Positions 20,370-32,440 of a stretch of DNA of 64,000 bases are shown here, piece after piece. The notes beneath the pieces are model-generated. The model did not search any database. It was given only the letters and a program-made list of their open reading frames with translations, and was not told where the DNA came from. Source of the DNA: Phocoena phocoena (taxonomy: Eukaryota; Chordata; Mammalia; Artiodactyla; Phocoenidae); assembly GCF_963924675.1 (NCBI RefSeq), contig NC_089230.1, forward strand, positions 3,473,001 to 3,537,000, written 5' to 3'. Numbering within the stretch: position 1 is the first letter of the stretch; the number at the start of each line of letters is the position of its first letter. A program made the translations under genes and the position numbers.

Positions 20370-23360
20370 ATGGTAATAGGAACACACATATCGATAACTA
20401 CCTTAAATGTAAATGGATTAAATGCTCCAACCAAAAGACATAGACTGGCTGAATGGATACGAAAACCAGACCCCTATATATGCTGTCTGCAAGAGACCCG
20501 CTTCAGACCTAGATACAGACTGAAAGTGAGTGGATGGAAAAAGATCTTCTGTGCAAATGGAAATCAAACGAAAGCTAGAGTAGCAATTCTCATATGAGCC
20601 TAAAAGGTGGTTCATTGAGAAGATAAACAAAATTGGTAAACCATTAGCCAGACTCACCAAGAGAAAAAGGGAGAAGACTCAAATCAAAAGAATTGGAAAT
20701 GAAAAAGGAGAAGTAAAAACTGACCCTGCAGAAATACAAAGGATCATGAGAGACGACTACAAGCAACTATATGCCAATAAAATGGGCAACCTGGGAGAAA
20801 TGGACAAATCCTTAGAAAAGCACAACCTTCCAAGGCTGAACCAGGAAGAAACAGAAAATATAAACAGACCAATCACAGGCACTGAAATTGAGACTGTGAT
20901 TAAAAATCTCCCAGCAAACAAAAGCCCAGGACCAGATGGCTTCACTGGCAAATTCTATCAAACATTTAGAGAAGAGCTAACACCCATCCTTCTCAAACTC
21001 TTCCAAAATATAGCAGAGGGAGGAACACTCCCAAACTCATTCTCTGAGGCCACCCTCGCCCTGATACCAAAACCAGACAAAGATGTCACAAAGAAAGAAA
21101 ACTAGAGGCCCATATCACTGATGAACATAGATGCAAAAATCCTCAACAAAATACTAGCAAACAGTATCCAACAGCACATTAAAAGGGTCATACACCATGA
21201 TCAAGTGGGGTTTATCCCAGGAATGCAAGGATTCTTCAATGTACACAAATCAATCAATGTGATAAACCATATTAACAAACTGAAGGAGAAAAACCATATG
21301 ATCATTTCAATAGATGAAGGAAAAGCTTTTGACAAAATTCAACACCCATTTGTCATAAAAACCCTCCAGAAAGTAGGCATAGAGGGAACTTACCTCAACA
21401 TAATAAAGGCCAAATATGACAAGCCTACATCCAACATCATTCTCAATGGTGAAAAACTGAAACCATTTCGTCTAAGATCAGGAACAAGACAAGGTTGTCC
21501 ACTCTCACCACTATTATTCAACATAGTTTTGGAAGTTTTAGCCACAGCAATCAGAGAAGAAAAGGAAATAAAAGGAATCCAAATCGGGAAAGAAAAAGTA
21601 AAGCTGTCACTGTTTGCAGATGACATGGTACTGTACATAGAGAATTCTAAAGATGCTACTGGAAGACTACTAGAGCTAATCAATGAATTTGGTAAAGTAG
21701 CAGGATACAAAATTAATGCACTGAAATCTCTTGCATTTCTATACACTAATGATGAAAAATCTGAAAGAGAAATTAAGGAAACAATCCCATTTACCACTGC
21801 AACAAGAAGAATAAAATACCTAGGAATAAAGCTACCTAAGGAGACAAAAGACCTGTATGCAGAAAACTGTAAGACACGATGAAAGAAATTAAGGATGATA
21901 CAAACAGATGGAGAGATATACCATGTTCTTGGATTGGAAGAATCAACATTGTGAAAATGACTCTCCTACCCAAAGCAATCTACAGATTCAATGCAATCCC
22001 TATCAAACTACCAATGGAATTTTTCACAGAATTAGAATAAAAAATTTCACAATCTGTATGGAAACACAAAAGTCCCCGAATAGCCAATGCAATCTTGAGA
22101 AAGCAAAATGGAGCTGGAGGAATCAGGCTCCCTGACTTCAGACTATACTACAAAGTTATAGTAATCAAGACAGTATGGTACTGGCACAAAAACAGAAATA
22201 TAGATCAATGGAACAGGATAGAAAGCCCAGAGATTAACCCACGCACATATGGTCACCTTATCTTTGATAAAGGAGGCAAGAATATACAATGGAGAAAAGA
22301 CAGCCTCTTCAATAAGTGGTGCTGGGAAAACTGGTCAGCTACATGTAAAAGAAGGAAATTAGGACACTCCCTAACACCATACACAAAAATAAACTCAAAA
22401 TGGATTAAAGACCTAAATGTAAGGCCAGACACTATAAAACTCTTAGAGGAAAATGTAGGAAGAACACTCTGTGACATCCATCACAGCAAGATCCTTTTTG
22501 ATCCACCTCCTACAGAAATGGAAATAAAAACAAAATAAACAAATGGGACCTAATGAAACTTCAAAGCTTTTGTACAGCAAAGGAAACCATAAACAAGACG
22601 AAAAGACAACCCTCAGAATGGGAGAAAATAGTTGCAAACGAAGCAACTGATGAAGGATTAATCTCCAAAATTTACCAGCAGCTCATGCAGCTCAATGTCA
22701 AAAAAACAAACAACCCAATCCAAAAATGGGCAGAAGACTTAAATAGACATTTCTCCAAAGAAGATATACATATTGCCAACAAACACATGAAAGCATGCTC
22801 AACATCACTAATCATTAGAGAAATGCAAATCAAAACTACAATAAGGTATCACCTCACACTGGTCAGAATGGCCATCATCAAAAAATCTGCAAACAATAAA
22901 TGCTGGAGAAGGTGTGGAGAAAAGGGAACCCTCTTTCACTGTTGAGGGTTCATTCGATGTACATTCACTGGGAATGTACATCGATACAGCCACTATGGAG
23001 AACAGTATGGAAGTTCCTTAAAAAACTAAAAATAGAACTACCATACGAGCCAGCAATCCCACTACTGGGCATATACCCTGATAAAACTATAATTCAAAAA
23101 GAATCATGTACTACAATGTTCAATGCAGTACTATTTACAATAGCCAGGAAGGACATAGAAGCAACCTAAGTATCCATCGACAGATGAATGGGTAAAGAAG
23201 ATGTGGCACATATATACAATGGAATATTACTCAGCCACAAAAAGAAATGAAATTGAGTTATCTGTAGTCAGGTGGATGGACCTAGAGCCTGTCATACAGA
23301 GTGAAGTAAGTCTGAAAGAGAAAAACAAATCCCGTATGCTAGCACATATATATGGAATAT
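20370..23360 (+). pseudogene. L1 ORF2 pseudogene (endonuclease / reverse transcriptase)
   Basis: The ORF2 start is MVIGTHISITTLNVNGLN at 20370, the first strand of the APE-type endonuclease. That domain stops after about 75 codons (20597), where the deletion joins it to the region before the RT. RT blocks follow: [25 protein letters not shown], a TAG at 21103-21105, then in the same frame a 253-codon open stretch (21121-21882) with [25 protein letters not shown] and the catalytic FADDMVLY (about residues 165-172 of that piece). The C-terminal part (22095-22538 and 22553-22945) changes frame. A normal ORF2p is about 1275 residues. Confidence 0.88.
22954..22984. repeat. Perfect 13-base inverted repeat, 5-base loop
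   Basis: TCGATGTACATTC (22954-22966) and GAATGTACATCGA (22972-22984) form a hairpin. Other L1 copies have only GTTGGTGGGAATGTAAATTGATACAGCC at this place, so the left arm is an extra, copied-back piece. Confidence 0.9.
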
Positions 23361-23769
23361 CACAAAAAAAAAAAAAAAAGAAAGAAAGGGAAAGAAAAAA
23401 ATGGTTCTGAAGAACCTAGAGCCAGGACAGGAATAAAGACACAGCTATAGAGAATGGACTTGAGGACACAGGGAGGGGGAAGGTTACGCTCGGACGAAGT
23501 GAGAGAGTGGCACGGACATATATACACTATCAAATTTAAAATAGATAGCTAGTGGGAAGCAGCTGCATAGCACAGGGAGAGCAGCTCAGTGCTTTGTGAC
23601 CACCTAGAGGGGTGGGATAGGGAGGGTGGGAGGGAGACACAAGAGGGAGGAGATGTGGGGATATATGTGTATGTATATGTATATGTATAGGTGATTCACT
23701 TTGTTATATAGCAGAAACTAACACACCATTTTAAAGCAATTTTACTCCAATAAAAATGTTTTAAGAAAA

Positions 23770-24270
23770 GAACTTCCCAGGCAAGGACCCAACATGCAAA
23801 TGCCCTGAGGCAGCGTTCTTAGTACCTCTGACCAAGTGCCTGGAGTGAAGTAAACAAGAGGGAAAATAGAGAAGTGAGGGGTCAAGGGGGTCATTTGGGG
23901 GAGGGACTATTATTTTGAAGATACGGGAAGCCATTTGAGCCAAGTGACGTGATCTGACTTATATCAGTATTTTCACAGCATTGCTTTGTTGCTGTGTATA
24001 GAATAGAAAGAAGGAAGGCAAGGGTAGTAGCAGGGAAACCATTTAGGTTTCAGGAAACTACTGAAATGTGTGGGTGAGTGAGCTTGTGGCTAGAACCTAG
24101 ACAGCAAGAGTAAAGGTATTGAGTGGTTGGATTCTCGATTTAGAGCCCACTGGACTTAGTGACAGAGAGGGGAGTTAAGGCTGACTAGAGAGATTTTGGC
24201 CTGAGAAGGTCAGAGAATGGAGTTTTCATTTACAGAGATGATGGAAACCGTCAAGGAGAAGGTTTTGGAA
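23770..24270 (-). repeat. L2 fragment, right part of the L2 split by L1
   Basis: Reverse-complement L2 RT-region order: GGGAAGCCATTTGAGCCAAGTGACGTGATCTGACTTA, AGGGTAGTAGCAGGGAAACCA, GGCCTGAGAAGGTC and CATTTACAGAGATGATGG. It continues the copy that begins at 18465. Confidence 0.75.
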
Positions 24271-24339
24271 AAGTCTTATTTTAGAAATATGTGGATTAAA
24301 CAATTTTAGGTAGAATGTTGTAACATGAGTGTATTATTA

Positions 24340-25830
24340 ATTTGTTTTTAAGTCATACTACTGTAACTTTATAGTCAGTGTCAAACTTAGGTATATAAGT
24401 CTTGTCTTTTTTCCATTTTCAAGATTGTTCTGGTTAGTCTAGGTCTTTTGAATCCATAGCAATTTCTTATAAAAAGCTGTAGATCAGTTTGGAGAGAATA
24501 AATACCTTAATGATACCGAGGCTTGTAATCAGTATATATAGTATATCTCTCTATTTAAGCGTTCTTTAATTTGTATTTGCTGTGTTTCTAGTTTTCACTG
24601 TATGGATCTTAAATTTATTTTGTTAAAGTTGTTTCTACATGTTTTATTCTTTATGATGCTATTGTTTTAGTTCATTTTTCAATTACTTCCTACTAGTGTT
24701 TAGAAAAATCATTGACTTTTACATATTTATTTGTATCCTGTGACCCTGCTAAATATGCTTATTTGTTCTAGTAGTTTCTTGTAGATACTTGAGGATTTTC
24801 TACCTACAAGGTTATGTGTGTTGTTTGTGAATAAAGACAGCTTTCCCTCTTCCTTTCTAATCTGTATGCTTTTACTTTTTTTCTTGAGTCATTACATTTT
24901 TTTTCTTGCGTTAGTATACTGACTGGAACCTTCAGTACAATGTTGAATAGAAGTGGTGAGAGCAGACATCTTTGCCTTGTTCCTTGTCTTAGGAAAGCAT
25001 TCAGTTTTTTACCATGAACTATGGCTTTTGCTATAGGTTTTTTACAGGTGCCTTTTATCTGGTTGAGGAAATCTCCTTCTGTTTCTATATCATGAGTGGA
25101 TGTTAGATTTTGTCGTGTAACTTCACCTGTATCGATTTAGGTGATTATATGATTTTTGTATCATAACTTTATTGTTATGAGTATTAATTTGCTATGTTAT
25201 GTTAATTTATCTTTGGATGTTATACAAACCTTACATTCCTAGGATAAGACCCTCTTGATTGTATATTCCTTTATATATATTGTTGGGTTTAATTTGCTAA
25301 TATATGTATTTTAAAATTTATTTATTTTATTTATTATTTATTTTGGCTGCGTTGGGTCTTTGTTGCTGCACGCAGGCTTTCTCTAGTTGCGGCGAGTGGG
25401 GGCTGCTCTTCATTGCAGTGCACGGGCTTCTCATTGCTGTGGCTTCCCTTGTAGTGAAACACAGGCTCTAGGCATGCGGGTTTCAGTAGTTGTGGCTTGC
25501 AGGCTCTAGAGCGCAGGATCAGTAGTTGTGGCACACGGGCTTAGTTGCTCCGCGGCATGTGGGATCTTCCCGGATCAGGGCTCGAACCCGTGTCCCTTGC
25601 ATTGGCAGGCGGATTCTTAACCACTGCGCCATCAGGGAAGCCCTAATTTGCTAATATTTTATTAAGATTTTTGCTCTACATCCATGAGGCATATTTATGT
25701 TCGGTATGAGGGTAAAATAAAATGCCTCGTAACAGGAGTTGGGAAATCTTCCCTCTTGGCTTTGTGTGGGATTGGTATTATTTTCTTCTTAAATATTTTA
25801 GATAATTCACCAGTGGAACCATATGCTTTT
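24340..25830 (-). mobile_element. Old L1 ORF2 fragment, split by CHR SINE
   Basis: On the minus strand this is ORF2 RT-region sequence: CCTTGTTCCTTGTCTTAGG (25 kb), AGTACAATGTTGAATAGAAGTGGTGAGAG and ACCTTACATTCCTAGGATAAGACC are reverse complements of the L1 RT core. It has many stops. A CHR SINE lies at 25304-25643. Confidence 0.8.
25304..25643 (-). mobile_element. Long CHR-type SINE (CHR-2-like)
   Basis: On the minus strand: GGGCTTCCCTGATGGCGCAG, B box GGGTTCGAGCCCTGATC, the long body with repeated AACTACTGA-type phrases, and a 3' end in an A/T-rich AATAAATAAAT tail. It is flanked by a 14-base duplication, TAATTTGCTAATAT, at 25290-25303 and 25644-25657. The body is about 120 bases longer than in the short form. 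Confidence 0.94.
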
Positions 25831-26133
25831 TAAAAAAATTTATTCTCAGTAATATTGCTAACTGTTTAACTTTTCACAGGGTTGTCCTCCCGTGGGCCAT
25901 TCCTTATGTACCTGCTGTGTCTGCTAATTGAGCCTTTGATATGAACACCTTTTAACCACTTATCCTCACTCAGTTAGGTATTTAACCTCGTTTCTAACTT
26001 AAATTTATGATATTTGCCCACTTTTTGCATTCATTGTTATTTTAAAATTCAAGAAAATTTAAGAAACCTTTTTGAATAATATTATACCACAAATTGAATT
26101 AATTTAAGATACTTGGATTGGGAATCTCTGCTG

Positions 26134-26462
26134 CTGTGGACTGAATTATGTTTCCCCAAAATTCATATGTTGAAGCCCTAATCTTTACTGGGACTGTATT
26201 TACAGTAAGGACATAATTCAGGTTAAATGAGGTTATAAGAGTGGGCCCCTAATCCCATGGGATTAGTGTCCCTATAAGAGGAGATACCAGATAACTACTG
26301 TTCTCTCTCCACCATGTGAGGGCGGCCTCTCCAGAAACCAAACTCTGATGGAACCTTGACCTTGGGCTCCCCAGTCTCTAGAACTGCGAGAAAATAAACT
26401 TCTGTATTTAAGCTGCCCAGTCTGTGATATTTTGTTATGACAGCCCAAGCTGACTAATATAT
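26134..26462 (+). mobile_element. MLT1-type MaLR LTR
   Basis: CTGTGGACTGAATTATGTTTCCCC, CATATGTTGAAGCCCTAATC, GTGGGCCCCTAATCC, CACCATGTGAGG, AGAACTGCGAGAAAATAAACTTCTG (poly-A signal AATAAA) and TTTTGTTATGACAGCCC..TGACTAATAT follow the MLT1 LTR from start to end. It is a solo LTR. Confidence 0.85.
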
Positions 26463-26929
26463 TTCCTTTATGCTGTTACTTTTGGAATGTGTTTTCCTAA
26501 TTGTGCTGTCATGTAACTGAATACCTGATAGGGTCTTCTGCATGGGCTTTTCAAGAATCCTGGATTGAATGCTTGTTATGGTCTGCTGGGAGTGTTACAG
26601 TAGCTAGTTTTGTGAATGCTAGTTTTCACAAACTATAACCTGTCAGGAATGTTCCACCACCTGTTGGTGTGTTCCCTCAGAATCATGTACATATTCCTCA
26701 GAACTGTTGGTGTCTTTCAGTGCTAACGTGAGCTTGGGAAAGTAGAGATTTACTTTTCCGAGTTTGAACTTCCATTAAACAAAAAATTTTTTAAACTTTA
26801 ACAACAGTTGGCAGTTATGCTTTTTGTTAAACTGTATACGGGTCACGTAGTTTGGGAACTGTATTATATTCCTTTTTACTTTTAAGTGGATTAATGTTAA
26901 AAAAATCCAACTTTCAAAGGAGTATTTAC
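26463..26929. other. Unassigned sequence
   Basis: No coding feature or named repeat. A short imperfect inversion (CTAGTTTTGTGAATGCTAGTTTTCACAAACTA, around 26604-26635) is visible. Confidence 0.4.
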
Positions 26930-27506
26930 TATTTTTGCATAACAAATGCCACAAATTTAGTGATTTAAAGCAATGCCCATTTATTAGCTCACGGTTCTGT
27001 GGACCAACAGCCTGGTGTTGTGTGACTTTTTTGTTTTTTTGCTTAGGGTATCACAAGGCTAAAATTAAGGTGTTCACCTTACTGAGTTCTCATCTGGAGG
27101 CTCTGGGGAAAGTTCAGCTTCCTAAACTCGATCTCGTCATTGGCAGAAGGCAGTTCCTTGTGGCAGTAGGACCAAGGCCCCCTTTCCTTGCTGGGCCCCC
27201 AGAGTTTGACTGCATTCCTTGACGCATGGCCCTCCATCTTCAAGGCGGCAATGGAGCTCTGAATCTTTCTTGTGCTTGAATCTAGAACTTCCCTTTCTGC
27301 CACCAGCAGAGAAAATTATTTGTTCTTCAAGGGTTCGTGTGATTAGGTCAGACCCAACTGGATAATCTTCCTATTTTAAGGCCAATCTACAATGTAACAT
27401 AATCTAATCATGAGAGTAAAATCCATCATTTTCAGTCCTGCAAATTATGCGGGGTGTGTACACCAGAGGAAAATCTTATGAGCATCTTAGAATTGTGCCT
27501 GTCACA
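26930..27506 (-). mobile_element. MaLR-like LTR
   Basis: On the minus strand it starts TGTGACAGGCACAATTCTAAG and passes GTTGGGTCTGACCTAATCACACGAACC, CCTCCAGATGAGAACTCAG and CTGTGAGCTAATAAATGGGC (AATAAA) to AATTTGTGGCATTTGTTATGC. The order is that of a MaLR/ERVL LTR; the exact subfamily is uncertain. The 95-codon frame inside is not a gene. Confidence 0.6.
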
Positions 27507-27799
27507 AAAGGGTTTTCTGTAAGTGAATATGTCTGTGATTTTGAATCTTGATGATTTGAATAAAGAGGGACTGATCAAAGTATTTACTATGCAATCCAAC
27601 TGACAAAAACCTATACATACGTGTTTTACGTTTTTCTAGAATGACTTAATCTTTCTAATGAGACAGTGTATAATACAATTTCCCTCCATGATTTAAAAAA
27701 TAGTATAGGGGTGGGAATGAGCATTTTCTTTTGCTATGTATGATGCAGTGCAGTATTCCTGAGAAATCTAGTCCATTTGTAAATCTGTCGTCAATATGA

Positions 27800-28060
27800 G
27801 TGACTTCCAAAGTGTACACCTCTTAGCTTCTACTTCCTTCTTCTGAGCTGCAGATTTATATTTCCTACTGCTTACTGGAAATCACCATATAGGTAATCTG
27901 ATAGGCAACTGCATTTCAGCAGATCTCAAACCAAAACCATTTTCTTTTCCATGCATCTTTCACTAACTCCTGTATTTCCTATGACTGTCCGTTACCTAAG
28001 CTAGAAATGGTGGAGTCACCTTTGATGTATCCTACTGTTTCACTGTCTTTTTAAGTTGTC
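27800..28060 (+). repeat. L2 RT-region fragment
   Basis: GCAGATTTATATTTCCTACTGCTTACTGG..TAATCTGATAGGCAACTGCATTTCAGC..CTAGAAATGGTGGAGTCACCTTTGATG follows the L2 coding strand with strong decay. Confidence 0.5.
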
Positions 28061-28109
28061 ACTAGTTCGTGTTGCCTGGCCTTACCCAGGATTAAAGAGA
28101 ATTTTAAAA

Positions 28110-28215
28110 CTTTATAAGGGTGAGGATATTGTTTGTTTATTGTATATCAACCACATAGATATGCTGGCTCATAATAGGCTCTCAGTGAACACTTATTGAG
28201 TGAATAAATGAAGCT
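28110..28215 (+). repeat. L2 3' end
   Basis: GGCTCATAATAGGCTCTCAGTGAACACTTATTGAGTGAATAAATGAA is the L2 terminus with its TGAA-type tail. Confidence 0.7.
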
Positions 28216-29479
28216 CAGTGTTTAGAACTAATCATGTCAGCCAAACTCTGTGTTCAGTTAATGTACCTTACCAGCCTTGCAGCGTGGTTATCTGTCTGAC
28301 TACCCCTCTTTCTACTCCTTTCTGAAGTCCCTCAGAGTTCATTTAGAGATTTGTCTTCAGCTGACTTTACCCCCTCCGCACGCTGTGAGCTGTGCTTATA
28401 GACTTGCCCGTGGCCTCCACACCGCTCTGGCTCTCTCCAGTATCTAATTGGCTTAACCCGGGCTTTGGCATCCATCCCTGTGTGGTCCTGCCTTCCTGGA
28501 AGCTCTCGAATTAGACCTGCTTTGGTCCCTTTCTAGATGAAATGGTCTTTAGGTAAATAAAGGTTTTGTGAAGTCAAATTACATTTAAACAGTAGCATGA
28601 TTAGATACCTGTAAAAATCTTAAATCTCATAATATTTCTTGATATAAAGGTGCCACTGTTTTGATGAAGGTGGATAATTATTCATTAATCACTTACTATG
28701 TGTTCAGATCTTTGCATGTATTGTGTCCTCGTGGAGTAGGTGCTGTTATTGGGCTCATCTTTCGTTTGTGAGGCCAACAAGGCTTAGCCGTTTAAGTGGC
28801 TTTTGCTTAAGGAACATGAGCCTGTGCTTCAGCGTACATCTGGTGACTCAGAACCTGGAGGACCGAGGTGTGCTGTCTCCCACAGGTTGCTGTACATTTA
28901 CAGGTGAACCTGAGTTACATGGGTGAGCGTCTTAAACCCTTTGTGCTACAAGGTGTGTGCCTGAATGGCTGCCTCTGTTGTAGGCTTCTCTTTGCTGGTG
29001 GTGTTTTCTGAGTCAGGAGAAGGGTAAAGGTTGGCGTCTTAAGCCTTCCTTGTGGTTCTACTCCAAAATCATTGTTTTCCTCTATGTCTTATCACTTTGA
29101 GCAGCTGAAGTTTTTATTTGGCTTCCTCAGTTAAAGAAACTTTCATCGATATCCTCAACCAAGGGAAAACATAATTTCATTTTGGTTTAGAAATACAGCA
29201 GTGTGGGATTTGCCTTCTGATAAATGCAAATTACAAACAATGAAAACGATGTCTTCTTTGCAGCCAAGGCACCCTTCAGGCTGCTAATTCACTTGAAATG
29301 AGCAATCAATTAGGTAGGTCAAAATCCCAGCAGTATGTTCAATTAAGGTTCATTAATTGACTCCTTTTTAGGGCATAGGCAAATCTTCTTTCAGTAATAA
29401 GGTACTTGGGTAGGAAGGAATTATTTAGGTTATATAGGTAGACAGATAGAAGGCAAGAATAATGATTACAAGGCATTTA
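28216..29479. other. Mostly unassigned; weak MIR/L2-like pieces
   Basis: Around 28690-28830 a weak MIR-like stretch occurs (CACTTACTATGTGTTCAG, GTAGGTGCTGTTATT). No exon with a splice context or an RNA gene was seen. Confidence 0.4.
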
Positions 29480-29976
29480 AATATTTTTTTAGCTTTATTG
29501 AGGTATTATTGACTTACACGTATCTGTAAGGTATACAACGTGATGACTTCAGATATGTATTTATTGAGAAATGATTACCACGATAAGGTTAGTTAACACC
29601 TCTATCCCCTCACATAATTACCTTTTTGTGTGTGTGTGATAACTTTTAAGATCTACTCTCAACAACTTTTACGTATATAATACGGTGTTGTTAATTACAG
29701 TCACAACACTGTATATTGGATCCCCAAAATTTATTCACTAACTCATCTTATAGTTGGACCCCGTTGACCTATATCTCCCATATCCCCGATCCGCGAGCTC
29801 TTAGCAACAACCAATACTCTCTCTTTGAGTCTGGCTTTTTTAGATTCCACATACAAATGAAATCATACAGTATTTGTCTTTCTCTGTCTTATTTAACTTA
29901 GCATAATGCCTTCAAGGTCCATCCATGTTGTCACAAAAGGCAGGATTTCTTTCCTTTTTATGGCTGAATAATATTC

Positions 29977-30015
<39 letters not shown>

Positions 30016-31170
30016 TGTGTATCACATCTTCTTTATCCATTCATCTGTTGATGGACACTTAAGGTCGTCTCCATGACTTGGCTATTATGAATAGTGCTGC
30101 AAAGAAGATGGTGGTACAGATAGATCTCTTCAAGATAGCATTTATTTCCTTCAGATATATACCCAGAAGTAGGACTGCTGGATCATATGTTAGTTCTATT
30201 TTTAATTTTTTGAGGAAACTTCACACTGTTTTCCGTAATGGCTGCACCCATTTACATTCCCACCAACAGTGCACAAGTGTTCCCTTTTCACCAACACTTT
30301 TCATCTCTTGTCATTTTGATGATAGCTATACTAACAGGTGTGAGGTGATACTTCACTGTAGTTTTCATTTCCCTGATGATTAGTGATATTTAGTACCTTT
30401 TTATGTACTCATCTACTGACCATTTGTATGTTTCCCTTGGAAAAATGACTATTCAAGTCCTTTGCTCATTTTTTAATTGGATCTGATTTTGCTATTGAGT
30501 TGTATGAATTTCTTATATATTTTGGTTATTAACCATGTATCAGAGAGTTTACAAATATTTTCTCCAATTCTGTGGGTTGCCTTTTTGTTTTGCTGATTGT
30601 TTCTGCTGTGCAGAAGCTTTTCAGTTGGATGTAGTCCCACTATTTTATTTTTGCCTTTATTGCTTGTACTTTTGGTATCATATCCAGAATAACTTTGCCA
30701 ACAACGATGTTAAGAAGATTTCTTTTCCCTGTGTTCTTCTAGATGTTTTATGGTTTCAGGTCTTACATTTAAGTCTTTAATGTATATTGATGAGTTAATT
30801 TTTGTGGGTGGTGTAAGTTAGGGGTCCACTTTCATTCTGTGTGTGGTCATCCAGTTTTCCCAACCCTGTTTATTGAAGAGACTGTCTTTTCCCCATTGAG
30901 TCTTCTAGACTCCCTTGTCAAATATTAGCTGACTGTATATTTGAAGGTTTATATCTGGGCTGTCAATTCTGTTCCATTGGTCCGTGTATGTGTTTTTATG
31001 TCAGTACCATACTGTTTTGATTAGTATAACTTTGTGATAAAGTTTGAAATCAGGGATAGTGGTGTCTCTAGCTTTGCTGTTCTTTCTCAGGATTGCTTTG
31101 GCTCATTGGGAGTGGGTCCTATGAATTTGAGAGTTTTCTTTTATTTCTGTGAAAAATGACATGGCATTTG
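29480..31170 (-). mobile_element. L1 3' half (ORF2 C-terminus and 3' UTR)
   Basis: The minus-strand L1 3' UTR begins at TTTTTTTAGCTTTATTGAGG (29486) and leads into ORF2: CTTTATCCATTCATCTGTTGATGGACACTTA, CAAAACAGTATGGTACTGACAT (inverted), GTAGTCCCACTATTTTATTTTTGCC. A (TG)n microsatellite sits inside (29979-30022). It is a 5'-truncated copy of intermediate age. Confidence 0.88.
29979..30022. repeat. (TG)n microsatellite
   Basis: About 21 TG units with one TA interruption. Confidence 0.95.
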
Positions 31171-31894
31171 CTTTTATTTTGCTCCTTGTTTTTCCTCCTT
31201 GGTTAAAAAAGAATGATATCACTGGCTATGGGGTTTGACAGAACTCCAAAAAAGCATCTCATCTATTTGTTTTTATTATAACTTTGGAGCTATTTTAATG
31301 ATATTGAAAACCATTTACATCTCTCACATTTTAACCTTTATTCATTGCATATAAAGGACTTTGCCTTTCTAAATAAAGAAGCCAAAATGGAAATTAACTT
31401 TAGAGCCCATTAAACCCTTCCTTTATTTGATAAATGGCAAGAAGGAACTGCTGTATAAATCCTTATGTTTATAAACTCACGTACACCAGCCCATTGTGGG
31501 GTAGAACTTTGACGTAAAGATTTCATATTATAGTATACACAGGAATCTGTTTCCAGAATTGGAGCTACATTATAGGTGGATTGAAGGGTGTCAGAATTAG
31601 AAAAGCATATTCAAGAAGTAAAGAAATTCTTGTTTTTCAGAAAACTTCATATAGACATTCAAACCGTTTGGATGGAAAAATAAATGTGAAAGTAGTGTAA
31701 AAGAAAGCAACGAATCTCATCTGGTCTCAGGGAGGATTGGGAACTTGAGTGGGAGCTGTGGGCTACTGAGAGGTGGGGTCCATTGCTTGGACACTTGCTT
31801 TCCGACCTAGCTGCATCTGTGATCTTGCAGGGCTGGGCACAGTTTGCAGCAGCACATCTGCACATCTGTGAAATCACGTGAGAAAAATGATGAC
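31171..31894. other. Unassigned sequence
   Basis: No gene or named repeat recognised. Confidence 0.45.
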
Positions 31895-32440
31895 TCATGG
31901 ATTAGTTCACTAATTGATGACGGTCCCTGTGTTGGGGATTCCCAAGACTACTTCTGAGTTTGGTGATTTGCTAGGAGGACTCCAGAACACATAGTCATGC
32001 TTATGGTTAAGATTTCTTATAGCAAAAGTGCCAAATCAGCAAAGGGGAATGGTGCACAGGGTGAAGACGGGGTGGGGGGGGATCGGGCACGAGCTTTTAA
32101 GAATACTCTCCCAGGGGAGCCACACAGGACTCAGATAATTCTTCCAGCAACGACTGTGACAACACGTATGACGTGCTGTCTACTAGGGAAACTCATTAGA
32201 GACTCAGTAGTACCCAGAGTTCCTGCTGGGGGCGCCTCGCATAGGCACCCTCTGCCTGTCACTGTCCAGAATTGCAGACTCCCAGAAGGAGAGCAGGTGT
32301 TTGGCATAAATCATACTGTTTGCACAAGCAGGCTAGGCCCAGCGGCCGCTGGAAACACTCTCAGGGCCGAGTTCCCAGGTGCCAGCCTTGCAAGCAGCCT
32401 CTCAGAACAGTTTCAGGCCCGCTGTCAAGTCTCTTCTGCA
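31895..32440. mobile_element. Probable ERV LTR, family unresolved
   Basis: The landmarks GTGATTTGCTAGGAGGACTCCAGAACACATAG, TTATGGTTAAGATTTCTTATAGCAAAAG, CAGCAAAGGGGAATGG, AACTCATTAGAGACTCAG and CCAGACTCCCAGAAGGAGAGCAGG recall an ERVL-type LTR with the same general layout as the one at 10675. Orientation is probably minus. A 160-codon frame (31997-32479) runs across this LTR into the adjoining L2, so it is a chance frame. Confidence 0.5.

Larger units (their letters stand above)
18765..23765 (+). mobile_element. L1 with 5' end, 5' UTR junction and internal ORF2 deletion
   Basis: All L1 parts are present in order: 5' start (GACGGTGGAGGAGTAAGACA), short 5' UTR, ORF1 remnant (19420-20311), ORF2 remnant (20370-23360) and 3' UTR ending TACTCCAATAAAAATG near 23760. 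The 5' UTR follows the L1 at 1526 for about 155 bases up to CACGTACCTGG at 18924, then jumps to CCGTATGGCTGAC. In the other copy the base after CCTGG starts GTAGGG. About 0.83 kb of ORF2 between the endonuclease and RT domains is missing relative to the copy at 58.6 kb. It is inactive. No clear target-site duplication was found. Confidence 0.93.
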
